Below the pieces are notes generated by a model. That model saw only the letters and a program-made list of their open reading frames with translations, searched no databases and was not told the DNA's origin. A DNA stretch of 64,000 nt from Phoma sp. XZ068 (Eukaryota > Ascomycota > Dothideomycetes > Pleosporales > Didymellaceae). Positions 1 to 10,048 of the stretch are shown piece by piece (position 1 is the stretch's first letter; each line of letters begins with the position of its first letter). Made by a program: the position numbers and the translations under genes. Where the stretch lies: the NCBI GenBank assembly GCA_004835665.1, contig RBKR01000024.1, forward strand, positions 248,001 through 312,000, given 5' to 3'.

Positions 1-717
1 GAGGAGCTCGATGTGCAAACCGTGCCCGGTCATGGTGGTATGGGTGCGTGGCGTTCGCCGCACGTGCCGATAGTTACCTCTGGGATATCCAAGAAACGCA
101 GTGACCGACCTCGCAAGAACTGATGCCTTTGTTTCATTCTTAACAACCTTCCACGACAGATCGTATCCCCACGCGAGGATACTGATATCCTCAGAGTTAC
201 TGAGCACGGCTTCCTGGAGCCGTACGAAAGCCTTATCGCCCTCTCCATATAATAGCGGCATGTTGACGCCCAGCAGTCCTAGCAAGCAATATGCCATATC
301 TTCCACACGTGTAGTGACTCTTGTAGCCGCCCATGAGAATTTGCAAGCTGCAGAGACCGAAGACAGCGAAATCTCCCGATCTAACACTCGACCGGATATA
401 CTCGTGATTCCTGATAGTAGTCCAACATGTCTGTTCCGCTCGGCAACCCAAGGCCGGGTAGCAATCGCCATGTTTTCGCCGGACATGACACTTGAGGTCA
501 TCTTTCCTACGCTGACATTTTGATCTATATCTGAGTGGAAGACAGGCTTCCAGTCGGAAGCAAAGAAAACAATGCGTCTTGGAGCGAGTAGCTCCTGCAG
601 AGTCCATCCACGAGTGAACCACCGACTCATTTGGAAGGCGGACCTGCTTTCGAACGGATCTTGTCCTGATGGCACATCCTCCAGATAGGCATAACAAACC
701 CGAGATGCCTCGTACCA
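1..717 (-). pseudogene. HET-domain (heterokaryon incompatibility) protein, 5'-truncated fragment running off the left edge
   Basis: One continuous minus-strand frame reads through family hallmarks: WYEASRVCYAYLEDVP, then MSRWFTRGWTLQELLAPR, then SWAATRVTTRVEDMAYCLLG and NMPLLYGEGDKAFVRLQE, ending off the window. HET proteins act in non-self recognition that triggers cell death after fusion of unlike hyphae. The expected N-terminal part of the HET domain is absent: homology stops abruptly near 717 and an in-frame stop follows at about 743-745. No start codon or signal for an upstream exon was found. It is therefore a 5'-deleted copy, unless a far upstream exon exists. Family assignment is secure from motif order; activity is unlikely. 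Confidence 0.85.
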
Positions 718-1295
718 CCCAGAGTTATATTGACCCGAGTGCCTTCAACAGCCTTCTAGCATCGCATGATGCTTCATTGGCTAGGAGCGATGAAGATCAC
801 CCTGGCCACGCCCACTACACCAGCTTGCCTGGATTAAAGGGCCCTAGTGCTTTCAGTTATCGAGATATATCAACTTCCATCGGTAACCTGAGGCATCATC
901 ATGGGCTGCCGAAACTCGACACTCACGTAGGGTTTGACTTGAGTGGACTACAAACTGCACCCAGTAGCGGATGCAGATCCGACGAGTTTGAATTGGAAAA
1001 GTTCTTTGACTCCTCAGGCTTGACCATCAATCCCAATCAACTGCATCGTTTCAAGGGAAATACGGCAAATCCGCAGCCACTGTTTCCCGGCCCCTTCTCG
1101 ACCTCGTTCGCTGGCACCGCACTAATTGCAGACGACCTCTGTTGGAGTACTGGTCTAGGACACTGCACAATATTTCGTGGGGCCGACGAGGTCGGTATCG
1201 ATAAGTTTTCGCCTTCTACAATTAGCACCATCAGCGAGTGTAGATCCAGCGAAGTGTTGGATGGATTCAGACAGCCTACCTCCGCAGCTATGTAG
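669..1295 (+). CDS. Hypothetical protein ORF beginning at the HET breakpoint
   Basis: An open frame of 208 codons; an internal Met at 705 is an alternative start. The first ~16 codons are antisense to the HET fragment, so the host-derived part probably begins after about 717. The product is Ser/Gly/Pro-rich with no recognised domain and no signal peptide or membrane segment. The composition resembles the disordered N-terminal part of fungal zinc-finger factors, but no finger follows. It may be the broken end of another gene joined to HET. Function unknown. Confidence 0.25.
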   Translation: MAHPPDRHNKPEMPRTTQSYIDPSAFNSLLASHDASLARSDEDHPGHAHYTSLPGLKGPSAFSYRDISTSIGNLRHHHGLPKLDTHVGFDLSGLQTAPSSGCRSDEFELEKFFDSSGLTINPNQLHRFKGNTANPQPLFPGPFSTSFAGTALIADDLCWSTGLGHCTIFRGADEVGIDKFSPSTISTISECRSSEVLDGFRQPTSAAM

Positions 1296-2189
1296 CATAA
1301 TTCGATTATCGCTCACTCTAACGACGCATAATCGTTCAGATCCCTGGAACTGAGTTCTAGCTCTGCCATGGATAACTATCCGTACGCAGAATGTCCGTAC
1401 AATCACAATCTGTAGAAAGGCTGCCCCTCCAAATCCGATCGATGCTGAGAAGTGTCGTCTCAGCTCTATAGAGGGACGATGCAGTTTCAGCCTAATGCTC
1501 TTCGATGATTGCTGTGCACTCCTCATGAGCTGCGTGCTTTGCCAACCGCGCGCCACATTGTGGGATGGCTGCAGCCGAGTGGCCGATGCAAAGCACCCTA
1601 GAAGGGCGTCTCGAAGATCATGTCGGCTAATTTGGCGTAGTTGAGCCCTACTTACCGAAGCGATTGGCGACCCTAAGCGAGTGTACTGCAGCGAAGTTGA
1701 AGAACGAATGCTCGAGGTTCCTCGGTACTGGTTGTCTCTTTGAAAGGGAGAATGGATGCAGTTATATACAGCCATTATTCTGGTTGACTGCCTCGTCATA
1801 CCTGTAAATCTTCCCGTAAACGTGGTTCACAAGCGAGCCGCCACCTCTAAATCTCTAAGAAATCAGGAAATAACACTTTATATGTCTAGCTTTAGTTAAG
1901 TTAACAGTTAAGATTATGGTTGGGTGGGCGACTCGGTGGGGATCTACGTTAAATGAATAAATAAACCACACACATGTACCTATACACACATGAATGCACT
2001 CATATATAAGAGACCCAGTACTAGTGCCATCTTGCTTCATAACAATAAAATTAAACTTCGCAACGTCCACCATGTAAGCAACAACAATCTTGACTTCATA
2101 AAGGAGAAAGTAAGCAAATCTCCCACCTTTACAACCTCCAGAGCCCTTTCTCACGCGTAGTTTACAAATGAACGCTCAAGGTAGTTCGC
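1296..2189. other. No recognisable gene; AT-rich spacer with a repeat fragment at about 1990-2040
   Basis: No frame shows recognisable motifs. The stretch at about 1990-2040 (core AGTACTAGTGCCA-like) resembles part of the repeat pair at 46204-46340 and 57744-57876. The antisense ORF at 1155-1799 has no family features. Confidence 0.5.
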
Positions 2190-2559
2190 TTAACCGCTAG
2201 GATTGCCATTGTAAGCAAGCTCGTTCGTGGTACCGGAGGGCAGACCGGTGACCTTATTCTTGAGGGCAAGGGTCCCAATGCGGGTGGAGAGAGCCGCAGG
2301 GGTCTTCTTGCCCTCGAGAGCATGGAGGTAGGCAGCAAGACCAGCGACATGGGGAGCAGCCATCGAGGTACCAGATATGGTTGCCTACGTATAAATATTA
2401 GTTCGCTGCTTGATACACATGGGTGAGGGGTGGTGGTAAATGACCTACATTGTCACCGATCAACCAGGTAGACAGGATAGAAACACCAGGAGCAAGGATA
2501 TCAACGAGACTACTAAAGTTAGAGGAGGAGGTCAGGCGGTCAGAGCTATCAGTGGCACC
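2190..2559 (-). pseudogene. Secreted subtilisin-like protease (S8), C-terminal two-exon fragment
   Basis: On the minus strand, 2559-2449 encodes GATDSSDRLTSSSNF and LAPGVSILSTWL. An intron (2448-2385, GTAGGT...CGTAG) follows, then 2384-2190 encodes the catalytic-serine motif GTSMAAPHVAGLAAYL and ends at TAA. Sequence and splice position match the last exons of the intact subtilase at 46735-48079, so this is a paralogous copy. It has no internal stops but lacks the propeptide and the Asp and His catalytic residues. The break at 2559/2560 coincides with the start of an LTR; no subtilase sequence continues beyond that LTR. Confidence 0.85.
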
Positions 2560-2811
2560 TGTTGGTATGACTCGTATCAGAACTCTAATACTGAGGCGCA
2601 TGTGACGCAAGTCTCAATAGAGTTGAGACTATCTTTATTCGAGAAATCTCTGTCCCTTTCTCCAGAGCGCAACCTATTCCTTTATATCTATGCCTCAACT
2701 TCAGCTCTTCGGCCTGACCGACGGTCAACCTGATCGTCTCGGTCTCACCGAAAGTATAGAATTTCGGTCTCTCCGATCCAGATATCACCGTACTTTCTAG
2801 ACCTGCCAACA
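2560..2811 (+). repeat. Solo LTR, about 252 bp
   Basis: Begins TGTTGGTATGACTCG and ends CCTGCCAACA, giving TG...CA ends with a TGTTGG/CCAACA terminal inverted repeat. A diverged copy lies inverted at 24216-24444. No internal retrotransposon sequence flanks it, and no clean target duplication is visible, so recombination after insertion is likely. Confidence 0.7.
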
Positions 2812-2819
2812 GCAGCTGA

Positions 2820-3023
2820 CGTTAAGTAGCTTTTGCAGCTTCTAACTCCTTATAGCGCCGCTGTGCATCCCATCGTGCATCTGCCTCCTTCCTTAATAAA
2901 GGACTCCACCACTTCGCCCCATCATACTACTCAAAATCGTGTGCGGACAAAGGTAGAACTCTCTGATTATCCTTCACCCTCTCCTTCTTTGTTAGAGCCG
3001 CTTTTACGGCGTCAAGCCCGTAA
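2820..3023 (-). mobile_element. pogo-type transposase, C-terminal remnant
   Basis: The minus frame reads GAKWWSP followed by ADARWDAQRRYKELEAAK, the charged coiled tail that follows the DDE domain in fungal pogo transposases (compare QWWSPSRV in family A). One internal TAG is present. The piece abuts the broken Zn2Cys6 gene and probably truncated it. No terminal repeats were recognised. Confidence 0.6.
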
Positions 3024-4065
3024 TTAGCAGCCCAGAAGTCTCTCGGCGGCCGCTAGTGGGGGCAGCGCATATGATTCGACAGAGAGTTCGAACTCAACCC
3101 CTTCGTCGTCGCTCCAAAAGGTGTACGAGCTTACTTGTTCGTTGCCGGCTGCATACGAACCCTGGCGTTGATAGGAACCAACTGTCTCTTCGTCTGTTCG
3201 CTCTGGCTGTGCCATTGCCACTGCTCGTAGCCACTGGACCTAAGAGCTCTTCTCGAAAAGGCCAGCCGCACGCGCTCGATCGTCGATGGGTGGATTCTCG
3301 TTGAGAAGGTCCAGTGATTCCCTACCGATCGCATCGTATTGGTTCATCGTACCGAGTTCCCGGCTTTCTCGAGACTTGTTGACATCGGTATCTAGAACAG
3401 AAGGTGCTGTCGTTTCCCGGAACCGTGAGATCTCCTGGTCAGCCTTGAGAACCGTTAGCGATACGAGACGATGCCCAGACTGACATACGACGTACGTTTA
3501 CAGCCTCCAATATGTTTACAATCCTGGCGTCGTCATCTGCGTTTGCGCAAGACCTTAGTCTCTTGAGGAGTCCAGCCATTTGCTGACATTGCTCTGTGAG
3601 GCTTAATCTGTCAGTACGGGGCACAATACTCTGACGATGCTGCACTTACATCTTCAGCCTGTCTTTGCGAGGCATGATGTATACACACTCTCGATTCGCA
3701 ATCAAGCAATGCTTGCAGTACGGCTTTTCACCAGTGCACTTGGTCTTCCGAGACCGACACTAGATGTGAGGCGAGTCGTTAGTCGGAACAGTCGAACAAT
3801 CATCCTCGAACACGACAATCGATAGATGCAACGAAGCAACGACCTTTACACATAGTAGATAACTTCAACATACTGTTGTGCATGCTCGTGGAACCCGGCG
3901 TCTGTCCTTTGTCAAGTTCTGCCCATGACCGGGCCTCTGTAATCGAGGAATGGCGACTTTGCGCTGCCCGAGTGGCGTCGCGGCGAGATTAGACTGGTAG
4001 ACCGGAGCAGAGAGCATAATCTGCACATGCGCATCACCGACTGAAGGTTTTGTGTGTTGTTCCAT
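3024..4065 (-). pseudogene. Zn(II)2Cys6 fungal transcription factor, truncated
   Basis: Spliced from ATG at 4065: exon 4065-3874, intron 3873-3760, exon 3759-3650, intron 3649-3608, exon 3607-3496, intron 3495-3444, exon from 3443. The exon 1/2 join rebuilds the binuclear cluster RACTTCRSRKTKC...YCKHCLIANREC, whose six cysteines bind two zinc ions in sequence-specific DNA binding. EQCQQMAGLLKRLRS and ADDDARIVNILEAV follow, as in this family. A stop at 3242-3240 interrupts the frame, but homology continues in the same frame (NEQVSSYTFWSDDEG...LPPLAAAERLLGC) to 3024, where it runs into the pogo remnant. Phases across three introns are consistent, so the gene was recently intact; the large middle homology region is lost. 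Confidence 0.8.
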
Positions 4066-4814
4066 GGAACGATTGCCTATCCAGGAGGTGATAAGGTTTC
4101 AGGGTACCGGTAGTGAACGCGGCGATGTGATGAAGATATGCTAGGCTGTTGGCTGGGGTCTGTCTCTGCACGCGGCTTCAGCTTTAGCGAGGGCTATGAA
4201 TCAAGAGGTGATCAACAATCCTTCAAATCCGAAAGGCAGAACCACAATTGTGGCTTCTCGAGATTCTTGAATAAATGCATAAGCTGAGCCAACCCCGCAG
4301 CTACTTGTCAAGAATGTTAAGTGCACGATCTACCTCCTTGCTTTCGTCTACTTTCGGAACAGACTCTGAGTGTGCTCCGCAGCCCTTCGAGCGCCATGCT
4401 CAAGGTCATATTCGCTACCTGTCAGACGTTCTCACCAAGCTTGTGTTCTGGTCAAGCTTCGCAACCATTCTCACATAGGTCGAACCAGCACTTAGATACA
4501 GTTTGGGGGCTTTGATATCTACGAAGTGCATTACTGAGAAGTTCCGAAGTACTTCCGGTGTTGCAGTACAATGCTGCTTTACCAAGAACTTACCTCTGAG
4601 CAAAAGTGCACGTATCATGCAGGGCACATGGTGTAGTCGAGTTGCACAGCGTGCGACAAATCACGATGTCGATGGCCCATCGACGAACATCGCCGATGAA
4701 TTCGCAGTCGGAGAAGAGGTACCGTTAGCAGAATGGTCCCAAAGCTACCAAATACCGCTGTTCGATATTCCAGTTTATCTTAGGGAGGTCTCTGCGTTCG
4801 TTGCACTGTTCGAG
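4066..4814. other. No recognisable gene; contains a repeat shared with 48901-48965
   Basis: ORFs here (4275-4478 and 4503-4844, +) lack recognised domains. The stretch at about 4631-4693 matches the reverse complement of 48901-48965 at roughly 80% by eye, so it is a dispersed repeat. The 4503 ORF runs into the family A terminus and is probably spurious. Confidence 0.4.
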
Positions 4815-7021
4815 GGCTGGTGTGATTTGTCCCCCCTTTTTTGAGATTTGTCCCCCGTTTGAGATTTGTCCCCCGCGCTACCGTAACCGTACCGTGTCCG
4901 TGCGCGTGATGCGCTTTTCGCGTGATGCGCATTCCAACCACCCAACCATCTCATCTTTGCAGTACAATAACTCAACGCCACAATGACCTTAAAAGAAGCC
5001 CTTGAAGAGAGACGTGTAACTAACCCTGGCAAAGCAATTCCTGATCAGCATTTGGCGGATAAACATGGTGTGTGGCGGTCAACTTTAACGCGCCGCGCAG
5101 AGGGAAAAACCGTGTCTCATAAAAACAAGATCATTGCACAACAGAAGCTCACGCCACAACAAGAGGATGAGCTTGTTACTTATATAGAAGGACTTACTGT
5201 ACGTCACCTGCCACCTACAAGAACAATGATCAGGAATTTCGCGCATGAGATAGCTGGTGTGGAGGTCTCTGATTCCTGGGTTACGAGCTTCCTCAATCGT
5301 CACCCCGACCGACTCACCTCTCAGTGGGCAACCGGTATGGATAGAGAGCGTCACAACGCTGATTCTCGGCGAAAGTATAAGCAATACTTCGACCTTATGG
5401 ACCAAAAAATGAAGGAATATCGCATCGAGACGCGTCATACTTACAATATGGATGAGAAGGGCTTCGCGATTGGGAAGATTGGCAGGAGCAAGAGGATCTT
5501 TGACAAGGCATTATACAAGCAAAAGCACACTCAGCAGTCACTCCAAGATGGCAATCGTGAGTGGATAACACTCCTCTCTTGCATATGTGCGGATGGTACA
5601 GTCCTCCCGCCAGGCCTCATATATGCGGCCGAGACTCAGAACATTCAATCAAGTTGGGTGGACGATTTGGAAAAGGAAGAACACTCAGTATTTACTGCTG
5701 TTTCTCCTTCTGGCTGGTCGAACGAGGCAGCTGGCCTTGGCTGGCTCAAGCAGGTGTTCAACCGCTTCACCAAGGGCAAGGCAAGGAGAAAGTACCGTCT
5801 ACTCATTGTAGATGGCCATGGGAGTCATCTGACGATGGCTTTTATCACCTTCTGCGATGCCAACAAGATAATGCTAGCTGTGTACCCACCTCACAGTACC
5901 CATACTCTGCAGCCGCTGGACGTAGTTTGCTTCAAGCCTCTGGCTCAAAACTACAGCGATGAGCTCGCAGATCACCTTCACAAGAGCCAAGGCCTGGTCC
6001 CAATGAAGAAGGGTGACTTCTTCCGCCTTTTCTGGGCTGCCTGGGTGAAGACCTTCACCAAAAAGCTCATCCACAGTGCCTTCAAGTCCACCGGGTTGAG
6101 CCCATGGGACCCCAACGTTATACTTAAAAAGTTAGCTCCCAAGTCACCTGAGCCTCCACCAGTTACTCCACCTCCTCAGCCATACGAGGGCCCTGATTGG
6201 CGGCTTGCAGACAGGGCTCTGCAGCGTGCTGTGAAGGATAAGTATGCGGAAGACTCAGTGCGGGTAAGGGATACCCTTCACCATCTCCACATCCAAAATC
6301 AGCTACTCACGATGACCAACAAGGGGTTAGAGCAAGCTCTACGGCAGCAGAAGAAGGGCAATAAGAAGAGCAGAGCTTTACCACTTATTCAGAGGCAAGA
6401 TTGGGATGGGGAGACTCAGTGGTGGTCTCCTTCACGCGTCAACAAAGCTCAGCGACTTCTAGATGAAGCAGATGAGGCAGAAAGGCAAGAAGAGATTAGA
6501 AAAGCAGACGCAGCTGAGCTTCGTGAAACTACTCGCAAGCTCAAGCAAAAGCTTGACGCTGAGAAGGCGGAGAAGCGAGAGAGAGAGAAGAGGGAGAGGG
6601 ATGAAAGGAAGGCAGAGGAGCGCCGGCAGATTAATGCACGCAAGGCAGAGCGCTCGCGCAAGAAGGAGGAGAAAGACCGTGAAAAAGCATTACAAACTAC
6701 TCCAAAAGGCAAGAGGAAGCTCCCACAGCAACAAGGAGTTAGGAAGAGGCAAAATCGTGGTGATGCAGCTGCTCAAAGTGGTGTGGTTGCTCATGAGCCG
6801 CCCTCGGCTCCTCCACCAAAACACAACACTCGCGGCCGGAAAATCACACTTCCAGCAAGATATTTATAGCAAACATTTGTCGTATAGATCTATAGAGTAC
6901 TCCACCAAAAAATCTAGTCGCGATAGCATTTGTGTGTGGCTTTACAGCCTTATTTTTATGTGGCCTGTATAAGGTGTTTGGTGCGCATCACGCGAAAAGC
7001 GCATCACGCGCACGGACACGG
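4815..7021 (+). mobile_element. pogo-type DNA transposon, family A, copy 1 (3' end interrupted by family C)
   Basis: The left end is GGCTGGTGTGATTTGTCCCC followed by two further GAGATTTGTCCCC-type iterons, then a subterminal GCGTGATGCG motif in a hairpin-like arrangement around 4900-4935. The same subterminal motif recurs inverted at about 6984-7012. The terminal inverted repeat expected at the right end (seen in copy 2 at 61866-61930) is missing: family C sequence begins at a TA (7022-7023) inside the right subterminal region. No target duplication can be read because that end is lost. Confidence 0.85.
4983..6869 (+). CDS. pogo-type DDE transposase, family A (628 aa), intact
   Basis: The N-terminus has a psq-like helix-turn-helix (LADKHGVWRSTLTRRAEG, residues 24-41) and then a CENP-B/Tc5-type helix-turn-helix (about 55-110, VSDSWVTSFLNRH). 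The DDE_1 domain carries D157 (YNMDEKGFAIG), D277 (LLIVDGHGSH) and D313 (LQPLDVVCF), a DD35D-type spacing. The tail has WWSPSRV and a long Lys/Glu/Arg coiled coil from about 480. It cuts and rejoins the element's ends. No stop or frameshift is present. The protein is identical to the copy at 62084-63970, so the family was active recently. ATG lies 168 nt inside the left end, which fits a full-length element. Confidence 0.93.
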   Translation: MTLKEALEERRVTNPGKAIPDQHLADKHGVWRSTLTRRAEGKTVSHKNKIIAQQKLTPQQEDELVTYIEGLTVRHLPPTRTMIRNFAHEIAGVEVSDSWVTSFLNRHPDRLTSQWATGMDRERHNADSRRKYKQYFDLMDQKMKEYRIETRHTYNMDEKGFAIGKIGRSKRIFDKALYKQKHTQQSLQDGNREWITLLSCICADGTVLPPGLIYAAETQNIQSSWVDDLEKEEHSVFTAVSPSGWSNEAAGLGWLKQVFNRFTKGKARRKYRLLIVDGHGSHLTMAFITFCDANKIMLAVYPPHSTHTLQPLDVVCFKPLAQNYSDELADHLHKSQGLVPMKKGDFFRLFWAAWVKTFTKKLIHSAFKSTGLSPWDPNVILKKLAPKSPEPPPVTPPPQPYEGPDWRLADRALQRAVKDKYAEDSVRVRDTLHHLHIQNQLLTMTNKGLEQALRQQKKGNKKSRALPLIQRQDWDGETQWWSPSRVNKAQRLLDEADEAERQEEIRKADAAELRETTRKLKQKLDAEKAEKREREKRERDERKAEERRQINARKAERSRKKEEKDREKALQTTPKGKRKLPQQQGVRKRQNRGDAAAQSGVVAHEPPSAPPPKHNTRGRKITLPARYL

Positions 7022-7023
7022 TA

Positions 7024-8244
7024 CCGTGATCGGCCACCCGATGCGCACGGTTACCCGATGCACACCCTACCTTAATTTATCTTGTTTTTGAACCTACTAT
7101 AGCTTAACACTACAATGCCTTTACAAGAAGCCCTTGCAGAGATAGATAGATTAAAACCAGGAGCAAAACTTTCATACCAAGCACTTGCTAAAAAATATGG
7201 TTGCAGCCGATCAACTTTGACGCGTTAACACTAAGGTTAGGTAATACCCTACTAAGAAGAGGCATTGCAGCGACGTCTACTCTACCCACGCGATGAGGTA
7301 GAGGTTGTAAAATATATTAGAGAGCTTACAGAGAGGCACCTTATGCCTATAAGGCAAATGGTAACTAATTTTGTAACGCCTCTGTGTTGTTGGGAGCCTT
7401 CCGAGAGGTGGATAACCCGCTTCCTTAACTGTCACGCCGATGTACTTCTTCCTGCGTGGACCACGCCTATGGAAGCTGGTTGTCACCACGCTGATTCTTG
7501 TGAGAAGTATTAAGTATACTTTGAACTACTGCACAGCAAAATGGCTGAGTACAACGTGCTACCTGAGAATACCTACAATATAGATGAGAAGGGCTTCGTG
7601 ATTGGGGTTACTAGGAGGAGTAAACGGATCTTTGACAAGGTACTATACCACCAAAAGCACTTCAGGCAGAGTCTCTACGATGGTAACCGCGAGTGGGTAA
7701 CCCTCCTAGCGACTATATGCGCCGATGGATCAGTACTACTGCCTTGTATTATCTATCTAGCAGCTGGGCGAGCTGTTTAGGCGAGCTAGGTAGCCCTAAT
7801 TAACCTAAAAAAACATGATATCTTCTTTACCACCTTACCTACTAGTTGGACGAACGACGATTTAGGTTTAATGTAGCTTGAACAGGTGTTTGAGCGGTAC
7901 ACTGCACTAAAATCTTGTAGAAGGTGGCGCCTACTTATCCTAGACGGTTACGGTAGCTATATAACAAAGGCCTTTATTGACTACTGCGACGCTTACAAGG
8001 TACTATTGATGGTCTATCTACCTTACTCTACCCACACGTTGCAGCCGTTGGATGTAGTTTGCTTTAAGCTGCTCGCCTAAAACTACACTAAGGAGCTAGA
8101 TGCTTGCACTTAGAGAGGCCAAGGCATAGTCTCTATAAATAAGAGCGACTTCTTTAACCTATTCTGGCCGGCTTGGGTGAATACCTTTACTAAAACGTTG
8201 GTTAAGACGTCCTTCTCAGCTACAGGTATTCACCCACGCAACGC
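7024..8244 (+). mobile_element. pogo-type family C, copy 1: heavily RIP-mutated, cut by the LINE
   Basis: Starts after TA with terminal repeat CCGTGATCGGCCACCCGATG. A degenerate transposase begins at ATG 7115 (MPLQEALAEIDRLKPG) and shows YNIDEKGFVIG and LQPLDVVCF remnants, but has many stops (TAA at about 7510, TAGs at about 7777-7880 and others). Against copy 2 (55457 on), nearly all differences are C-to-T or G-to-A, e.g. ATGGATGAG to ATAGATGAG. The reading stops at 8244 after the codons for HPRNA, where LINE sequence begins. The right end is absent. Bases 7065-7085 preserve the uninterrupted target site of family B. Confidence 0.88.
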
Positions 8245-8392
8245 TCACCGAACACCAATCTTTTGATTTTTGGGTCTCCTTCACAGAGGCTCCAAAAATC
8301 CCAGCAACTAATCCCCCTCGCCGCGGCCACTCTGGGAGTACCTCTAACGTCCGCCTAGCCCCCCGCGCTGACGCGTAAGGGAGCTTGTTGGG

Positions 8393-10048
8393 ATGGCAGA
8401 GTCTTCCTCCTCCCAGCACACAGGGTCCCCAGACCCTGAGATCCCTCAGCAGCTTTATACACGCGCCCCAAGACGGCCCCAGGAGTACATGCATCACCAT
8501 GCACCTCTTCTGAGCAGCCAGAACCCCGGTGGGAGCGCTCCTAAACCTCGAGTCTCTGATGCCGTCCAACGCCACATCACCGAGACTCAGCAGACTGCCC
8601 AGCTATGGAACACCATCACTGCTGCCTTTGCAGCAGCCGTAGATCAACACGCAGAAGGCTATACTAACCCTCAAGAAGCCAGAATCGCCGAGGAGCTGCA
8701 GCAGAGAGTCGTTCTGGCTCTAACCTCTCTCTCCTTGAGCAACTCCCCCCCTAGTTCCCGCTGGAGCAGCGACACCAGTCGCAGCAACCCCGGGAGCCAA
8801 GAGTCAGGACGCCGCTCTTGGGCGGACGTAGCCAGAGACCCCCAAATCTCAGATAGGGGTGCCAACCGACCCCTGATCCCTGCTAGATCCCGACCTGGCC
8901 CGCCGGCTACGCCGAAAGAGGACAATCGAATCTTCATAGCTATCTCCAACCCGACAATGCGACTGCAACAACCCTCACCGTTTGCGGTAAGGCAGGCAGT
9001 ATGCAAGAGCATAGGAGGAATCACCCTTAAGGACATACCTACCGCATCACCAATCAAAACAGGCTGGGCGATCACCCCCGCTAACATGTCTATCCGGGAC
9101 CAACTTATGACCCAAGAAAACCAGGAACTTCTAGTAAGAGCACTAGACGGAGACGCGGTAAGGATCCCAGAACGCTGGATCAACTACGCAGTACAAGGAG
9201 TACCTAGCTCTTTCCGGACCCTGGACGGCACAGAACTACCCACTACTATCCAGCTAGTGGAGGAAGAGGCCTGCTCGCAAACAGGCAAGCAGCCGGTCAG
9301 CTGCAGGGCCTCACGACATGGAGCCAACCACCGTGGCCTTACTACCTGGATCATCTCTTACAAAGAGCCAGTCCGCTCGTTCCGTCTTTTTGGTATCAGC
9401 GAGTACTCAAAAGTGATCAACAAGCACCCTACCATACAGCGCCACAACCCAGGCTGCCAGGGCTACTGTAACGCTGCCCGGTGCACTCAGGTAGCGCGCT
9501 GCGTGCACTGCGGAGATCGCACAGACAGACACCAAGGACAGTATGGGGACAGCTGCCCCCACAAAGCCGTGTGCGCCAACTGCCACGGACCACACCCAGC
9601 TAGCCACGCCAACTGCCCTGCAGCCCCTCGCCGGGTCAACGGACACACCATCAAGCCTACGAGGGCCGAGCTGAAGGCTATCCGTCGCGCAGGCAAGATA
9701 GCACAGCAGCACCTCTACAGGACCGTTGAAGAGACCCTCAGACAGGCAACACTTCAGCCCGAGGCTACCCCTACAGAGACATTGGAGACAGCGCCTCCCC
9801 ACCCTTGCACCCAGAGGCAAGAAGGAGACAACAGAGCGTCACTTCCTACAACCACTGCCTCCTATGCATCCTCCTCTACCACTGGCGGAAAAAAGAGACC
9901 AAGGCGGGCCGCCACGGGCCAGAGAAGTCTCAATGTAGGACAACTGTCTGCCGGCAGCATCCGCCCACAATCAACTATCCACACTGACCCGTCCACCTCG
10001 GAGAGGGAAGACGCCAGCATGAGCGATGACCCGCCATCAACATGCTAG
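8393..10048 (+). CDS. LINE ORF1, Gag-like nucleic-acid-binding protein (551 aa)
   Basis: The N-terminal ~170 residues are Ser/Pro/Gln-rich and low in order. A central region (about 185-340) resembles the RNA-binding part of Tad1/I-clade ORF1 proteins. Cys/His knuckles follow at about 345-410 (CTQVARCVHCGDRTDRH, then CPHKAVCANCHGPHPASH). The C-terminus is basic and Ser/Thr-rich (KKRPRRAA). It is expected to bind element RNA and form the ribonucleoprotein with ORF2. The stop overlaps the ORF2 start (ATGCTAG), suggesting coupled translation. Intact. Confidence 0.85.
   Translation: MAESSSSQHTGSPDPEIPQQLYTRAPRRPQEYMHHHAPLLSSQNPGGSAPKPRVSDAVQRHITETQQTAQLWNTITAAFAAAVDQHAEGYTNPQEARIAEELQQRVVLALTSLSLSNSPPSSRWSSDTSRSNPGSQESGRRSWADVARDPQISDRGANRPLIPARSRPGPPATPKEDNRIFIAISNPTMRLQQPSPFAVRQAVCKSIGGITLKDIPTASPIKTGWAITPANMSIRDQLMTQENQELLVRALDGDAVRIPERWINYAVQGVPSSFRTLDGTELPTTIQLVEEEACSQTGKQPVSCRASRHGANHRGLTTWIISYKEPVRSFRLFGISEYSKVINKHPTIQRHNPGCQGYCNAARCTQVARCVHCGDRTDRHQGQYGDSCPHKAVCANCHGPHPASHANCPAAPRRVNGHTIKPTRAELKAIRRAGKIAQQHLYRTVEETLRQATLQPEATPTETLETAPPHPCTQRQEGDNRASLPTTTASYASSSTTGGKKRPRRAATGQRSLNVGQLSAGSIRPQSTIHTDPSTSEREDASMSDDPPSTC

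Noticed and set aside
4503..4844. 113-codon ORF before family A
   Set aside because: It ends inside the transposon terminus and overlaps a dispersed repeat; no domain.
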